Source: Epiperipatus broadwayi
Lineage: Eukaryota; Onychophora; Udeonychophora; Euonychophora; Peripatidae
Length of the DNA: 64,000 bases
Assembly: GCA_028023455.1 (NCBI GenBank)
Contig: JAQFVV010006451.1
Span: forward strand, 312,001-376,000
Direction: 5' to 3'
How positions within the stretch are numbered: position 1 is the stretch's first letter; each line of letters begins with the position of its first letter. The notes under the pieces were generated by a model. That model was given only the letters and a program-made list of their open reading frames with translations. It ran no database searches and was not told where the DNA came from. The position numbers were made by a program, and so were the translations under genes. This document shows positions 38,710 through 50,955 of the stretch, piece by piece.

Positions 38710-39336
38710 GTGATAATATGTTGGTCTAATCACATAATTAAATTAATACAGCCAACTGACCCACCACCCCCAAAGAAAAGTAGCTGGCTACATAAAATAG
38801 AACAAAACATCCATCAGTATGTTAACATTACATCAGATGTCATTGCCAACAAAATAAATATTTGGAGTGCTCAGAAATTAATGAATCCGGATCAAAATTT
38901 ACAAAATACAAAATTAGGCATAACCAATTATAAAATAACAATATTGTTCAAATATTGGGTTCTAGAACCCAAATATTTGGACTTTATCATTAAAATAAAC
39001 CTGGATGCCATGCCTACATTGTGGTTCCTGTACTTTAAATGGCATATCATCAAAGTTGACCCGATATGCCCAAAGTGCAGAAGAGAAGATGAGACATATT
39101 ATCATATCATCAATTCATGCAATAGACTTGGAACAATAAGATCTATTATTTATCAAAACATAAAGGTAGACTACTACCTCATTCTATCATTACAAGACTG
39201 CATTAAAAAAAAATTCCACTCTTTAAAATGTCAATTTTCATCACATATTCAATCTGGTATGCAAGATGCAAGAAAATGTATTCACAGCCTTCCCCTGATG
39301 AAAGATTGTGCTTTATACAATCAATGCAAAAAATAA
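38710..39336 (+). CDS. LINE-derived C-terminal fragment with zinc knuckle
   Basis: The longest non-repetitive open frame in the window, 208 codons. Around residues 98-106 it has NLDAMPTLWFLYFKWH, and at about 118-136 CPKCRREDETYYHIINSC, a C-x2-C-x8-H-x4-C knuckle. A LPT..L..W patch just before a C..C...ET..H....C knuckle is the usual C-terminal zinc-binding module after LINE reverse transcriptases. No reverse transcriptase domain precedes it, and the first Met is arbitrary. It is most likely a 5'-truncated retroelement remnant that happens to have stayed open, and not a host gene. The LINE clade is not determined. Confidence 0.55.
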   Translation: MIICWSNHIIKLIQPTDPPPPKKSSWLHKIEQNIHQYVNITSDVIANKINIWSAQKLMNPDQNLQNTKLGITNYKITILFKYWVLEPKYLDFIIKINLDAMPTLWFLYFKWHIIKVDPICPKCRREDETYYHIINSCNRLGTIRSIIYQNIKVDYYLILSLQDCIKKKFHSLKCQFSSHIQSGMQDARKCIHSLPLMKDCALYNQCKK

Positions 39337-39639
39337 AACAAAGAGATAAACTACTATCATCAAAATTCATTTATGATGAGACATAGAAGCTATTCCTTAC
39401 ACCTATGAACTTTATATCACAAGGACTATCTCTACATTAATCAGCTTCAAACCATATGAACTATACAAGATTTATCTAATATACAATTATAATGCATGGT
39501 GATCTATGTAAGTTTTGAGACATAGTAACCTTATTTAGCCTAAATAAAATTATTATTTAAGAATATGTTGGTCTATTGCCATCATCTCGTATTAAATATT
39601 GAATGTATAAAAAATTTTAACATGAACTTTTCAAATACA
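39337..39639. other. AT-rich spacer
   Basis: Likely trailing sequence of the LINE fragment, but no motif proves it. Confidence 0.4.
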
Positions 39640-39843
39640 AACAACTTGTTAGTAATAACACACCAAGATGGCACAGGTAAGTAATTACATAATGTTTTGA
39701 GTAGTATTATTCTTCACCCTTCTTCAGGTGTTTCTGACCTGACTAGTGACAATATTAGCATAGGAAATGAACTTACATCTTTAGATTCTTGAATATCGAA
39801 TTTTAAGGCAATGCTCTAATCAACTGAGCACATGAGTCATTAA
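39640..39843 (-). repeat. tRNA-derived SINE, family S2, copy 2
   Basis: The reverse strand shows GCTCAGTTGATTAGAGCATT (A-box region), TTAAAATTCGATATTCAAGA and then the body with ACACCTGAAGAAGGGTGAAG. The B-box region is degraded. It abuts S2 copy 3 head to head. Confidence 0.7.
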
Positions 39844-39998
39844 TATTGTCACTGGTCAGACCAGCATTGTCTAAAGAAGAGTGGAGAATACTACCACTCA
39901 AAATGTTGTGTAACTACTAACTTGTGTTGCCTATTTGTGTACCATTACTTACAAGATGTTTGTATTTGAAAAGTTTAAATAAAGTTTAAAATTTTCTA
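39844..39998 (+). repeat. tRNA-derived SINE, family S2, copy 3 (headless)
   Basis: Starts at AATATTGTCACTGGTCAGAC, keeps AAGAAGAGTGGAGAATACTA and ends in TTTAAATAAAGTTTAAAATT. The tRNA head is absent. With copy 2 it makes an inverted pair of two S2 units. Confidence 0.7.
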
Positions 39999-40430
39999 TA
40001 CATTCAACATTTAATGATAGATGATAGAATTAGTTCAGCATATTATCAAAAACGTGTCTAAGACTATTTTAATAGACTTATTTATTTTTAAAAAATAAAC
40101 ATGCTTAAAATTATAAATGTGCTTTTTTATCACCATCAAGATATCTACACTAAAAAGTGAATTTTGCAATGACTATCATAAATATTCATATTCATATATA
40201 GGAACATTCTTGTCCATTATTCTATTAACTTCATATTTTAGCTATTGTCTTTTTAATTTCAGCAGCAGACTTTCCTACCTGATACGCTATAACACCACAA
40301 TTTCTCATTGTAAATTATCTTCAGCAAATTTATAAATGAAATCTTTTAATATTGGACTTTATTAAAGTGTCTTTGAGAATAACCTCTCTTTTGAAATCTA
40401 TGCTCATGTTCAACTTAATATATTGTAACG
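39999..40430. other. AT-rich spacer
   Basis: No supported feature. Confidence 0.45.
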
Positions 40431-40695
<265 letters not shown>

Positions 40696-40837
40696 ATATT
40701 ACACATCGATGTCTGTATTTCTTCAAAATATGATACATAAATCTATAAATAAATAGTAGAAAATACAATACTTAAAAGTTTATAAAAATATATCTATAAC
40801 CATCACATAGAAACATTTTCAACTAATACTTTTAAAA

Positions 40838-41010
40838 TGTCAGCTTTCCCATAATTCCATGATGTCAACTTGTTAGTAATAACAGACCTAGACAGCACAG
40901 GTTAGTAATTACATAACGTTTTGAGTAGTAGTATTTTTCACCCTTCTTCAGGTGTTTCTGGGAAAGTTGACATCATGGAATTATGAGGAAAGCTGTCATT
41001 TTAAAATTAT
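40838..41010. repeat. Inverted repeat flanking an S2 SINE fragment
   Basis: Arms of about 40 bp (40838-40873 and 40967-41008) share TGTCA(G)CTTTCC, CATAATTCCATGATGTCAA and complement. Between them is an S2 fragment on the minus strand (about 40873-40965, including CACCCTTCTTCAGGTGTTTC). The arm motif, with GAATTATG(G)GAAAG, also occurs at the 3' ends of PLEs at 22250, 22905 and 54990, so the arms may be PLE ends. Confidence 0.6.
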
Positions 41011-42687
41011 TAGTTGATAAAAACAACAAAGATAGTTGAAAGCGCTTCTAAGTGACGGTTATATTTATTTATAAATTTACGTATATATATAAATATTTAT
41101 TCATTTCATACAATAGTAAACTATAAACTATATACTCCTATCATATTTAAAAAACTGAGTAATATATTAAGTGATCTAATAAACTTGTCATGATATGTAT
41201 AGAATTTAACGTGTATTCAAACATATTTCTTCTAATGACTATGTTACATTTATAGGGAATCAAATTCTTACTTTAATACACTAATGTAGGTGAAATATTA
41301 AATCTATATACAACTAATTTAATTAAAGCAATTATAAACAACCACTTACATAAAAATACAAAACAGACTTTAAATATGTCACTGCAAGACAAAAGCTTTT
41401 CAATTGTCCTTCATAAGAGACAGTAAACAAAAATGTTTACTCATCAGCCTTGTCAGTACTGGATTTTCAAGATTTGAACAGTTTTTAATCTTTATGTTAC
41501 TCTCTAACTAAGAATAACTGGGCAACCACTTATTAACTAATAAATTAACAATAATAATAGAATGGATTATTGTTCAGGAGTTCATATGAAATTTGAACAC
41601 AAGAAGTCACAGTATTGTTTTGAAATTTACATATTTAAGTTCCAGGGTCTGCCACTTTACCTCTAGTCCAAATGATGCAGGTAAGTAAGGGAAATCAAAT
41701 AGTTTAATGGTCAGAAATTCAGAAAAAATGAGCACTATTGAGTTGTGATTGATTAACCTTGAGCTCCACAGGTTTCTATTCTATCATTGCATGAAATCTG
41801 GCAGGGCTGTTAACTAATGTTGGATATTAACAGTGTTGGCTATGAGTCATCTACCTGAGGAAAAATGCAACTATTGACAAAAACAGAAAAATGTCAAATT
41901 TATCTAGTCATATTTGAACCAAGATCATTAAAATTATACATGTATGTATTACTATTGCATTATGAGACTCTTTATACATGTATGGGTTTTTTTTAATTTG
42001 GTGTGTTATATTCCTTTTCTGTAGTCATGTTGAATTAGCTATGCAATAGTGTATTTTATTTATACAAATATATCTGATCATCATTGATAATAGCTTGCCA
42101 TTATTTATCTATCTAGAATAATTTACAACCATTTTAGTGAGATCATAACATCTATGTATATTTTAAAAAATAATTTTTACCTATGAAATAACTCATAGGA
42201 CTCCAACCATAAATTAACTCATACATACATATTTGCCTTTTTATTGATTATTATAAACCTATTTTAACAAATACATGCAAGTGGTAGATAGTATATATGT
42301 TAAATATGAATAAAAAAATTTATTTTCAGAAAACTGCATTTATATTCACAATTTGGGCAAAAAAACTTCTGAATATCATATATTGCAACCATGAAATAAC
42401 TTAAAAAAAACAGTAATTTATTTTATTCTACTCCAGAACCATTGCTGAACACTAAAATACAGTATTATATTCATATTTGCAGAGAAGTTTCTGACTATTA
42501 ACTATTCTCCATAAAGAATTGGACAAGTATCTATACTTTAGCATCTATCTGACATATCCAACTCATGGACTTGTTTCTGAAAGAAAAGCAATTGCAAATT
42601 ATCATATAAATATGAAAACAAAAATGTAAAAATTATTTATAGGGCTAAAAATCACATGATGCAGCAGAGAACTAAGCCATCATATTA
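41011..42687. other. AT-rich intergenic stretch
   Basis: No supported feature. Confidence 0.5.
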
Positions 42688-42950
42688 TAACACAGGTTAA
42701 AATCTCCATACAATAGGACCACTCAGTGCAAGTCAGAATAATCAATGGATGCAAGAAGGTTTGTGCATAAAATTCTCACCTTGTGCCTATTCATCCAATA
42801 TGCCCAGACTAGTTTCTATCTTGTGGCTTTTATCAGTGAAGAGTCTTGGATCTGAGAGCACTGCATCTAGATCTTAGAATCTAATGTAACTCTCTGTGTA
42901 AACAGCTTGTGTAAGTGTAAATAATAGTGATCATGTGATGTTTACCTGAT
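42688..42950 (-). repeat. Fold-back element family A, half copy
   Basis: Contains ATCAATGGATGCAAGAAGGT and TTTGTGCATAAAAT. The minus-strand ribozyme-like segment (42795-42849) has CTGATAA in place of CTGATGA but keeps GAAACTAGTCTGGG, so it is probably inactive. The flank CTCTGTGTAAACAGCTTGTG recurs near 52190, and GATCATGTGATG recurs near 16010. Confidence 0.65.
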
Positions 42951-43650
42951 TTAATACCATCATTTTATCATTAGCAACACTTGGGAATAATGATTAATTT
43001 AGTTATACACCCAATTAAATAACATAATTTCCTCAGAGTATTTAATACTTCCTACAATAGTTCCTTTCATCTTTTTGTAAAGCCATCTATTACAACTATT
43101 GGTGAACAGTAGACATTAGTTAGACTAATCATATCTCAGTCTAGAGTCTGTCCTTTACCTTTTTATTAATGAGGACATGGAATTCAAATTTGAGACATGC
43201 ATTATGCATCTTAAATTCATTTATATTATTTAAAACAATAGCTTAAAATTTAAAAAAGCCTATGGGTTTGAATTAAGGTTTACTGATGGTCATAGTTTTA
43301 TACATCTGATGTCAGGTCAACTATTATCTATTTCAGTGCCCTCAGTTTTATGATAATTACAGGCCCTTTTTATCTTTGATTTTTGGATATAAAGATTAAT
43401 ACCAGTAAAATATCCCATGACTTTTTTAAGTTACTCACATGGTTCGAAGAGTGGTTGTCATCATCCTATTCAAAAACCAATGGATACCAGATAAAAAGCT
43501 TACAATATTCACATTCCCAGATGTATAAATGTTAGTTACTATTAAAGAATTAGTTAAAAATTTGATAACATTTATTCATCTTTTTTAAAATTATTTACAA
43601 ATATTTAAAAAAAAATTAAAAGAAAATAGAATTTTCATTTGATTGCATAT
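42951..43650. other. AT-rich intergenic stretch
   Basis: No supported feature. Confidence 0.5.
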
Positions 43651-44721
43651 ACACCTGGGTCTCTTTTTACGCAGACTTATTTAACATGATTTTGAAGTTA
43701 TGTAATTCATGTTTCACCGGAAGTCGAACTCTGATAATGCGCTATTACTTTAAATAATAAATTTTGCACACTTACATTATATTAAAAATAATAGCACATT
43801 ATTGGAATTTGACTTTCATCTTAGTAATTTCAATATTTTCAGTGCTTTATAATAGTAAGATTTTATGCAATAATGAAATTAAAATCATGATTTCCACATT
43901 TTATAGATACACACATTAAATTTGACAAGATTATAATGTAAATTTGTTCAAACACTGTGCGTGTTAATTTTGCATTTTAAATCACATTCTGTTTTTGCTT
44001 TTTAAAAAAGAATGTAATCAATTATTAATCATTTAGTGTCCACAAGTTTATTTTTAAAAGGTCAGTAATAGCAGGGCACAATTCAATTTGACAATTAAAA
44101 ATTAAAATCTGATTTTTAATTGTAATTAACAATTTAAAAATTACTTACAGCGACTTGAAATTAATGTGAGTGAAATTTGATTTTTAAACAGAATTGAAAA
44201 TTAAAGACAAAAATAAGAATTTAATTTTTAGTTGTTAGTTTCATAAACAATTAATAAAATCATCATCTCAAAGATTAATTACTAATTATGTTGTCACCAG
44301 AAAAACATTGACACAACATGAGTGTGAAGTTGGCGCTAGCTGTTTGCAAACGAACGTGTTTTTCGGCAAATAGCTATAATAATTAAAACGTATATAAAAA
44401 ATGTAAATTACTGTACTGTAAATTATGCATAAAAATATATTATTTTGAATAAAATTAAATATTATAGTTAAAAAAAGTTTGTCTTGTATCAATTTTTTTT
44501 AAATTAAAAATTTTTTATTAGTCATATTTTATTTCCTTATTTTTTTTTTTTTGCGCGAATTTTAAAGTAATTTTACGTTGGTGCTTTGCTTTTATGCGAA
44601 TTTTGAAAAATCACAGACCACATCCCTGCTTTTTCAATATAAGTTACATCTATTTTTGTGTGATTTCATTTGTGCGTGTTTTCTGAGGAACCTATCTATT
44701 GTGTAAAACGAGACCCAGGTA
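43651..44721. mobile_element. Inverted-repeat DNA element with ACCTGGGTCTC ends (1.07 kb)
   Basis: The left end has ACACCTGGGTCTCTTTTTAC and the right end has GTAAAACGAGACCCAGGTAT, giving terminal inverted repeats of about 20 bp. Flanking bases are AT-rich, so the target duplication (TA or ATAT) cannot be fixed. The interior is AT-rich and shows no transposase; the minus-strand frame at 44286-44492 has no known motif. It fits a non-autonomous DNA transposon of unassigned family. Confidence 0.6.
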
Positions 44722-45052
44722 TATTAAAAAAGTTAATAAGTGAACTACCAAATATTTCATATATCTTAAATGTTATATAAACAAAAAAAAATAGGATTAT
44801 ATAGTCTGAAACCTTTAAACATTGGTGGATAGTTGCAATTTAATAAATTATGGGGAAAAGAGGTGTTTATAAATTTAAAAAAAGTTCATTACATATATCC
44901 TTTATCATTTCATTACAGGCAGTATCATAATTTCTGTTATAAGATGTATAGATATCTTTCTCATCTCGTGTAAAATCAATGTGATGAGTGATGTAAAAAA
45001 TGAATGAAACTCCACTGCTTAAATTCGTCTGCTCTCCAGTGCTATCACCAAT
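44722..45052. other. AT-rich spacer
   Basis: No supported feature. Confidence 0.45.
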
Positions 45053-45220
45053 TATATCATATGACCTAACCTGATAAGCTTGTAATTATAAACTAAAATA
45101 ATGGTTGTGCTAATAGATCTGGCAAGCTTTGAAATAGTATTTTGGATCTAGTGTCTGGAAGATTCTAGCACCCCACTGAAAATTTCCAATAGCTTGAAAC
45201 TGTTTTGGGGGTGGGATGTT
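45053..45220 (+). repeat. Family C-related fragment with decayed hammerhead-like motif
   Basis: The start, ATATGACCTAACCTGATAAGCTTGTAATTATAAAC, parallels the left edge of family C at 35243-35280 (listed here only as context). At about 45170-45215, CACCCCA and TGGGGGTG can form stem I around a mutated core (CTGAAAA) and AGCTTGAAAC. The core change makes activity unlikely. Confidence 0.4.
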
Positions 45221-47820
45221 TCTAGATAAAGAAGGTTGTTACAATTATTAGCATGCTCATTATTTTAATGTTTAGCTATGAATCAATAAATTATTTTCTT
45301 TATGTATGCATTTTGATTATTTCTGAAACTATGTTTGTAAGACATGCAAAATTATGAATAGTAACTTACTGTTCCATTATCAGTTGTGCTCATTTAAAAA
45401 CTGCACATCAAAAAAAATAATTATATTTATAAAATTCTATTTATTCAGTTATAAATAAATCATTCTAGTTGTATTTATTTTGAAAGTTCTATTTTCTTTT
45501 CTAGGTGAAGTTTTTTAAGTTATTTTGTAATCAATTAGCATTTTAATAAAATCATTTATTTATTCATTTTTGAATAAATGATCTATTAATTCATGTATTT
45601 ATAAATAAAGAAATACATAAAAAAATTCGAAGTGCATACTTCAATTACTTTAATATTTTTGAGGATATTTCTATTAATATAAATACTTCATAACTTTTTA
45701 AATAGTTTTCTTTTAATGTCAATGTGTTTTTTTTCTCTAAAAAGCATTCTATTTTTATAATAAAGCAAAGTAATATAGCACTAGCTAAAATAATATAATC
45801 TAAACACAATAAATTATTTTATAATTCATGGTAATATCTCAAATTTAAATTCAGAGTTTAGTTTTTATAGAATTTTGTTTTCCAAACCATGACTAATAAA
45901 ATAATTTTTGCACATTGTCTACTTTTTTTTTTTTTTTAAAAAAAAAAAAAGATTTTCTTGTAAATTCGGATAATAAATGCACAACCAACAAAATCACATG
46001 AACTAAACTTGCATCTATAAAATAATTTGTACAAGTTTTTTTTCTCTTTAAAGTAGGTTTTTTTTATAATTTTGTCCCAAACTTGTACAATACATTTATT
46101 TGGCAAATATATTTCTCTTACTTCAGTTCCACCATTTTGTCTCAGCTTAAATAATTTAGCAATATAATCTGATATCAACTTATTAATGAAGCTTACGTTA
46201 GGGTGAAGAACTGAAGTAAAATGAGTAGATTTGCTACAAAGAAAGAAGAATAAAGAAAGCATATATATAAAAACGAAAAACCAGTTTTGAATGAGAAATA
46301 TTAGAAATCTGATGTATAGAACAGTAATTATAATAATTAAAGGCTATTTTATATAAAAATGTAAGTTTAAAATATATATATTTAAAAGAATCTTGATGCA
46401 TGAAAGTAAGCAAAAACTATTTTTTTTAAAAAAAAAAAACATAATTTAAATGATAAAATAATTTTATTATAATGTTTTGAAAATTCTGCATGAATATATG
46501 TTTATATATAAATATTTATAAGAATAATCAATCGTTGATAATAATCACACAATGTAATCAAAACTTTGGAGGAAAAACTGAAATAAAAATAAGTTCATAA
46601 AAGTGGGGTGCGGGTGAAGGAAAAAGTATATTATGTGAGTTTTTTTATTTTAATTTTCAAAAATAATGCTTTCCCTCTTCTAGCCTTTAGAAAAAAAAAT
46701 CACTCAAAATATATATCACTGAATTAAAATGTTGAGATCGTAACTATTTTATGTATATGACTCTATAATACATCATCAAAATATTCCAACTCATAAAATA
46801 TTATTTCAATGTAATTTACTTCTCATAAAAATAATTTTCTTTCATTATTAAAGGAAAAAAACGCTTGACGATTATTAAACTGCAAAATATTTATTACTAA
46901 CTCTAACTAATATTGTCAAATATTCAGTCATATTTTTTTATGCTTGATAGGTCAATAAGTGAATTAAAAATATAAAAATGTGATTTGAATTTGCAAATGC
47001 TCAATACATATGTGAGTGGTTGTTAATTCTATATTTATTATGTTGTATCATAAGGACATCACATTAAAATTCTATGCATATACCTGTCTTTCTAAAATCC
47101 GAGTTCAAATTCAGACTGAATGGATTTAATTTTTTTGAAATATTTTTTCCCAAGTAGCTTTCCCATATCCAACTTAGCTAATCATCCAATACTGGTTAGT
47201 AAATGGGTATTTAGTTATTTTAAGCTACAAGGGAAATCAATGATGGAAACTATTCAAAGCCTCCACAGTCGTAAATTGACCACAACACTAAGAATTAAGT
47301 TTTGGTTTGAGAGATTATTGGATATATTTTGTATTGCAATGGGTTATTTAAAGATATTTTATTTATTATTTCTGTCAGAAAAAATATTCGATATAATTAT
47401 TTCTATTTCTGATTAATTTTCAAAAATAAATGCATTATTTTTTTTTTATTGTTTTGTTTTAACAATAATGACATTTATAAGTTTAAAAAATGTTTCACCA
47501 TTTATTTTAAAAAAATAAAACAGACATTTCAAACAAATGTAAACAAATACAAAGTAAAGGTTATTTTATTTGTATAACCTAAAAAATATTCATTTTCTAA
47601 GTATGCAAAATTTATAAAATTTATTCATTAATTAAATTATTGAATCGTAGCTTAAAACATTACATATAAAAAAAGATTAAGAGGTTTTTCTTTTCTATAA
47701 TCGTATGTTTTTAATATAAAAATATAAGATAGAGTGAAAATTGATAATAAATAAGCATCAATTTTTAAAATTTTAACCATTTTAATCTGGTAAGTTTGCA
47801 AGTATAAATAACCTTCAATT
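45221..47820. other. AT-rich intergenic stretch
   Basis: No gene is recognised. Homopolymer T/A runs occur near 45930 and 46425. Frames at 45936-46262 (minus) and 47120-47416 (plus) show no known domain. Confidence 0.45.
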
Positions 47821-48158
47821 CTACTTTGAACACTTTTTAGCAAAACTTTTTATTGTACATATATGTGTACACAATCTTACATTTTGACTCTCATGCAGTC
47901 TTCTTCAGAGTTACTATTACTTTAATGTTAAAATTTTAGCAAAACATTTACTGTACATATATGTATACATAATCTTATGTTTCGGCTGTCCTGCAGTCTT
48001 CTTCAGAGTCACTGTTACTTTAACGCTTTAAAGGTAAAAATTTACTTTTAAAACATTAAAATACAGTGGCTATAAAGAAGATTGTAGGACAGTTGAAATG
48101 TAAATTTGTGTACACATATAACAATAACAAATCTTGCTAAAAAGTGTTCAAAGTAGAG
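47821..48158. repeat. Fold-back element, family F
   Basis: Outer termini CTACTTTGAACACTTTTTAG and its exact complement (48134-48156 region). The left half contains two direct units (about 47838-47935 and 47945-48040) with TACATATATGT.TACA and GCAGTCTTCTTCAGAGT. On the minus strand these read CTGAAGA, GACTG..., and in the second unit GAAAC, similar to a hammerhead core. A matching stem I is not visible. Confidence 0.65.
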
Positions 48159-49208
48159 TGGATGAATTGTTGTATATATATACATAAGATATAGAAAAAT
48201 AAAGGAAATGATGAATTTTATAATATTTTTGTAAATAGCTTTATTGCTCGGGATTTTATGAAAATGAAAGTTTCAGAGTTGAAATCAATTTGAGACTGTT
48301 ATGCTCCAATGTCAGACATTACCAGTGGACTAAACCATGCAGGTTAATTTATAGCTGATAGTCAAAAACTAAATATTATTGCAACAAATCAGTGGATACA
48401 ATGTCTCTAATTAAAAAATAAAAAATAGAATTGCTTTGTTACCTGAGTTTAAGTAACAGAATTGGAATAATTCCAAGAGATTCGTATAATCCAGAGATTA
48501 TCTCTCTATCACTGCAATAATTGATGCAGGTTATATCTCTGATTAATAAATTAGATGTAATCAACTTATTATCTCAAAGCTCCAAAATATGTCAATCACT
48601 TAGAAACATATTATAAAATAAATAAAATTTGATAAAATAATTTTTGCCACTTTCTTATTAAAAACTGCTTATATATGAATAAATTCTTTCCTATTTTCTC
48701 TTAATTTAAATAATTGTTATTATAATGTATTATTTGTTTATATTTATGCATATATAAATGGCTAAAGCATATGCTATACAGGTAATGCATTTGTCTGCCA
48801 TACCTATGATTGGTATATAAATCTAAGTCAAATGATATATTCTTTCAAGAACTTAGGATTTGTCTTTCAGTTAGCAAATCCAGTTAATCATCTATTATTG
48901 GCATGGAAATAAATATCTATGTATTTTAGCTAGTGCGTAATAAAATAAAAATCACTCAAACTTTTATCAACCAGTAATTGTAAATATCATTGAATATTGG
49001 CTTCTTTTTATTGTTTCTCTATGAACAACTCCTTGAGAAGTGTTTGCCCACAATCAGATATTTATTAAAACACTTTTCTTTATGTATATATATATTAAAG
49101 AGTTTTGAGAATAGTTGTTAGTGTGTTTTCATTTTTATAACTTGGGTTTTGAATTTCGACCAATTTAAAACCTGAACTATTACAAGCAGAATTGCTTTTT
49201 TAGTAAGT
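48159..49208. other. AT-rich intergenic stretch
   Basis: No supported feature. Confidence 0.5.
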
Positions 49209-49701
49209 ATCTAGGCCAGGGGTGGGCAAATAGTGGCCTGAGGGCTACATGTGGCCTGCTAAGAGTTTTTATGCAGCTCACCAAGACAATCAGAAAAATC
49301 TGCCTTGAACTGAGATTTCCTTCTCATGAGCGACCAAAGATTCATCTCGTATTTTCCACTAGGATGGCCACATCAATACACATGTGTAGATACGATGTGC
49401 AGTGCTTTTCCAGTTGATCTGGTTAATTTCAATTTTATCTTTGCATTAGCAAATACTTACATTTCCAACTTTAGTGAAACCATGAACCTTCTGTAAAAAT
49501 GTAAAATTGGTGATGAATGTTATGTGTTTAATGAAAAATGGACAAACAAATATTTTTTTGGTAATACAGGGAATAAAGCAGCTGTTATTGTATCATGAAA
49601 AAAGGTGTGTCCCTTCACTTCCACAAAATGGCCCCCAATGCAGCTGTTCACCAACCTCTGTGGCCCCTGAGCCAAAACAATTGCCCACCCCTGATCTAGG
49701 C
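49209..49701. mobile_element. hAT-type MITE with 8-bp target duplication
   Basis: The element itself is 49217-49693 (477 bp). It starts CAGGGGTGGGCAAA and ends TTGCCCACCCCTG, classical terminal inverted repeats of hAT superfamily elements. It is flanked on both sides by the perfect 8-bp duplication ATCTAGGC (49209-49216 and 49694-49701); 8-bp duplications are the hAT rule. There is no transposase; the overlapping short frames inside are unrelated to one. The intact duplication suggests a fairly recent insertion. Confidence 0.93.
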
Positions 49702-50754
49702 CAAAGATAACTTTTTTAGTCATGCAACTTTTGGTTATTAAATAAATGCCAAACTACTCTTAATTCACAAGAAAAACCAAAAGTACGTCTTTACTTTTTT
49801 AATAAATATTAATTCTTTTTAATGCTATATTCTAAGTATATTTAAAGCAAAAATTTTTCCAATTGGTGTATGTAAATAGTATTAAAATTTTACAGAAAAC
49901 TCATGTGTAACTGATAGAAAAAGTTTTACTTTTGCTGCAACTAAGAACTTATATAGAAGCTAAATTTTAATGTGCATTATTTATATCTCCAAGGAATACA
50001 ATTCATTCTCCACGTTATCAATGTCTAAATTCGTCTTCTATATATTTTTTTCTATTGCAGACAAAGTGGGATTTCTATTTTGTTTGATAGTTCCGCCATA
50101 AGTTTCTGTAAGATGATAACATTATTTATATGTGGTGATCAGAGAAGTCTTTTCTCTTAATATATTTACATGATATTTCTAACAATTAAATATATTTGTG
50201 TAAATATTTTATTTGTACTTTTATTTAATTTGTTCATTATCATTTTTTTCTGTTATTTTTAAAGGCTACTTTTTACAACAATATTTTTATGACATTTTAA
50301 TCATTTTACGAGAGAACAATTTTAAAAAATTCTAAAACTAGTAATTTTAATTAACTCTTTCTTCATCTTGAAAATTGGTTTATTTTTTATTATTATTAAA
50401 ATAAATTAAAATTATTTACTATATTTTTACTTAATATTTTTTTCTGATAATATGGTTTATAATAAAGCATAAAATATCGAGAAAGCTCTAAATATTGAGA
50501 AATTAAAAGAAATTATGCAAAAGAAAATTTACTTATGAAGAGTTTTTGATTGATGTTTGAGTTAAATTTTAAATTGTTCTACACTAATTGAGTCATTTTT
50601 TAAAAACTCATTTTATTCGATAAGTAGCATACACAACTCAAATAACCTTTCAATATTGATCAATAAATGAGCACTCTGTAGTATAAATAAAATCACTTTG
50701 AACCAGAGAGATGGGTATAAATGGGTAAAACATAAAAGGAAATAAAAGTAAAAT
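49702..50754. other. AT-rich intergenic stretch
   Basis: No supported feature. Confidence 0.5.
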
Positions 50755-50955
50755 ATTTTTAAGTACTGAAATCTTAAACTGGATTCCAAGAGATTCAAAA
50801 GACCCAGAAAGAGACCGCATGTGAGGTGGATGGATGAAATAAAAAAATGTGCCGGGGTGATATGGAGAATAGAAGCTAAAGATCAGAAAAGATGGATTAA
50901 ACTTGGAGAGACCTTCATCCTGCAGTGGATTGATAATGGTTGATGATGATGATAA
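50755..50955 (+). pseudogene. LINE 3' end (RTE-like tail family), copy 2
   Basis: One frame runs intact as RPRKRPHVRWMDEIKKCAGV, then IWRIEAKDQKRWIKLGETF and ILQWIDNG before TGA at 50941-50943. The stop is followed directly by (GAT)n, which is the element tail. This is the same C-terminus as the copies at 34034 and 57365. Only the last 60 or so residues remain, as expected of a severely 5'-truncated LINE insertion. Confidence 0.8.

Noticed and set aside
47821-48158. Complete hammerhead ribozyme in family F
   Set aside because: The CTGAAGA core and GAAAC are present in one unit, but no stem I partner was found, so it is mentioned only as a trace.
49507-49723. 67-codon frames on both strands
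   Set aside because: They lie inside the hAT MITE and show no transposase motif.
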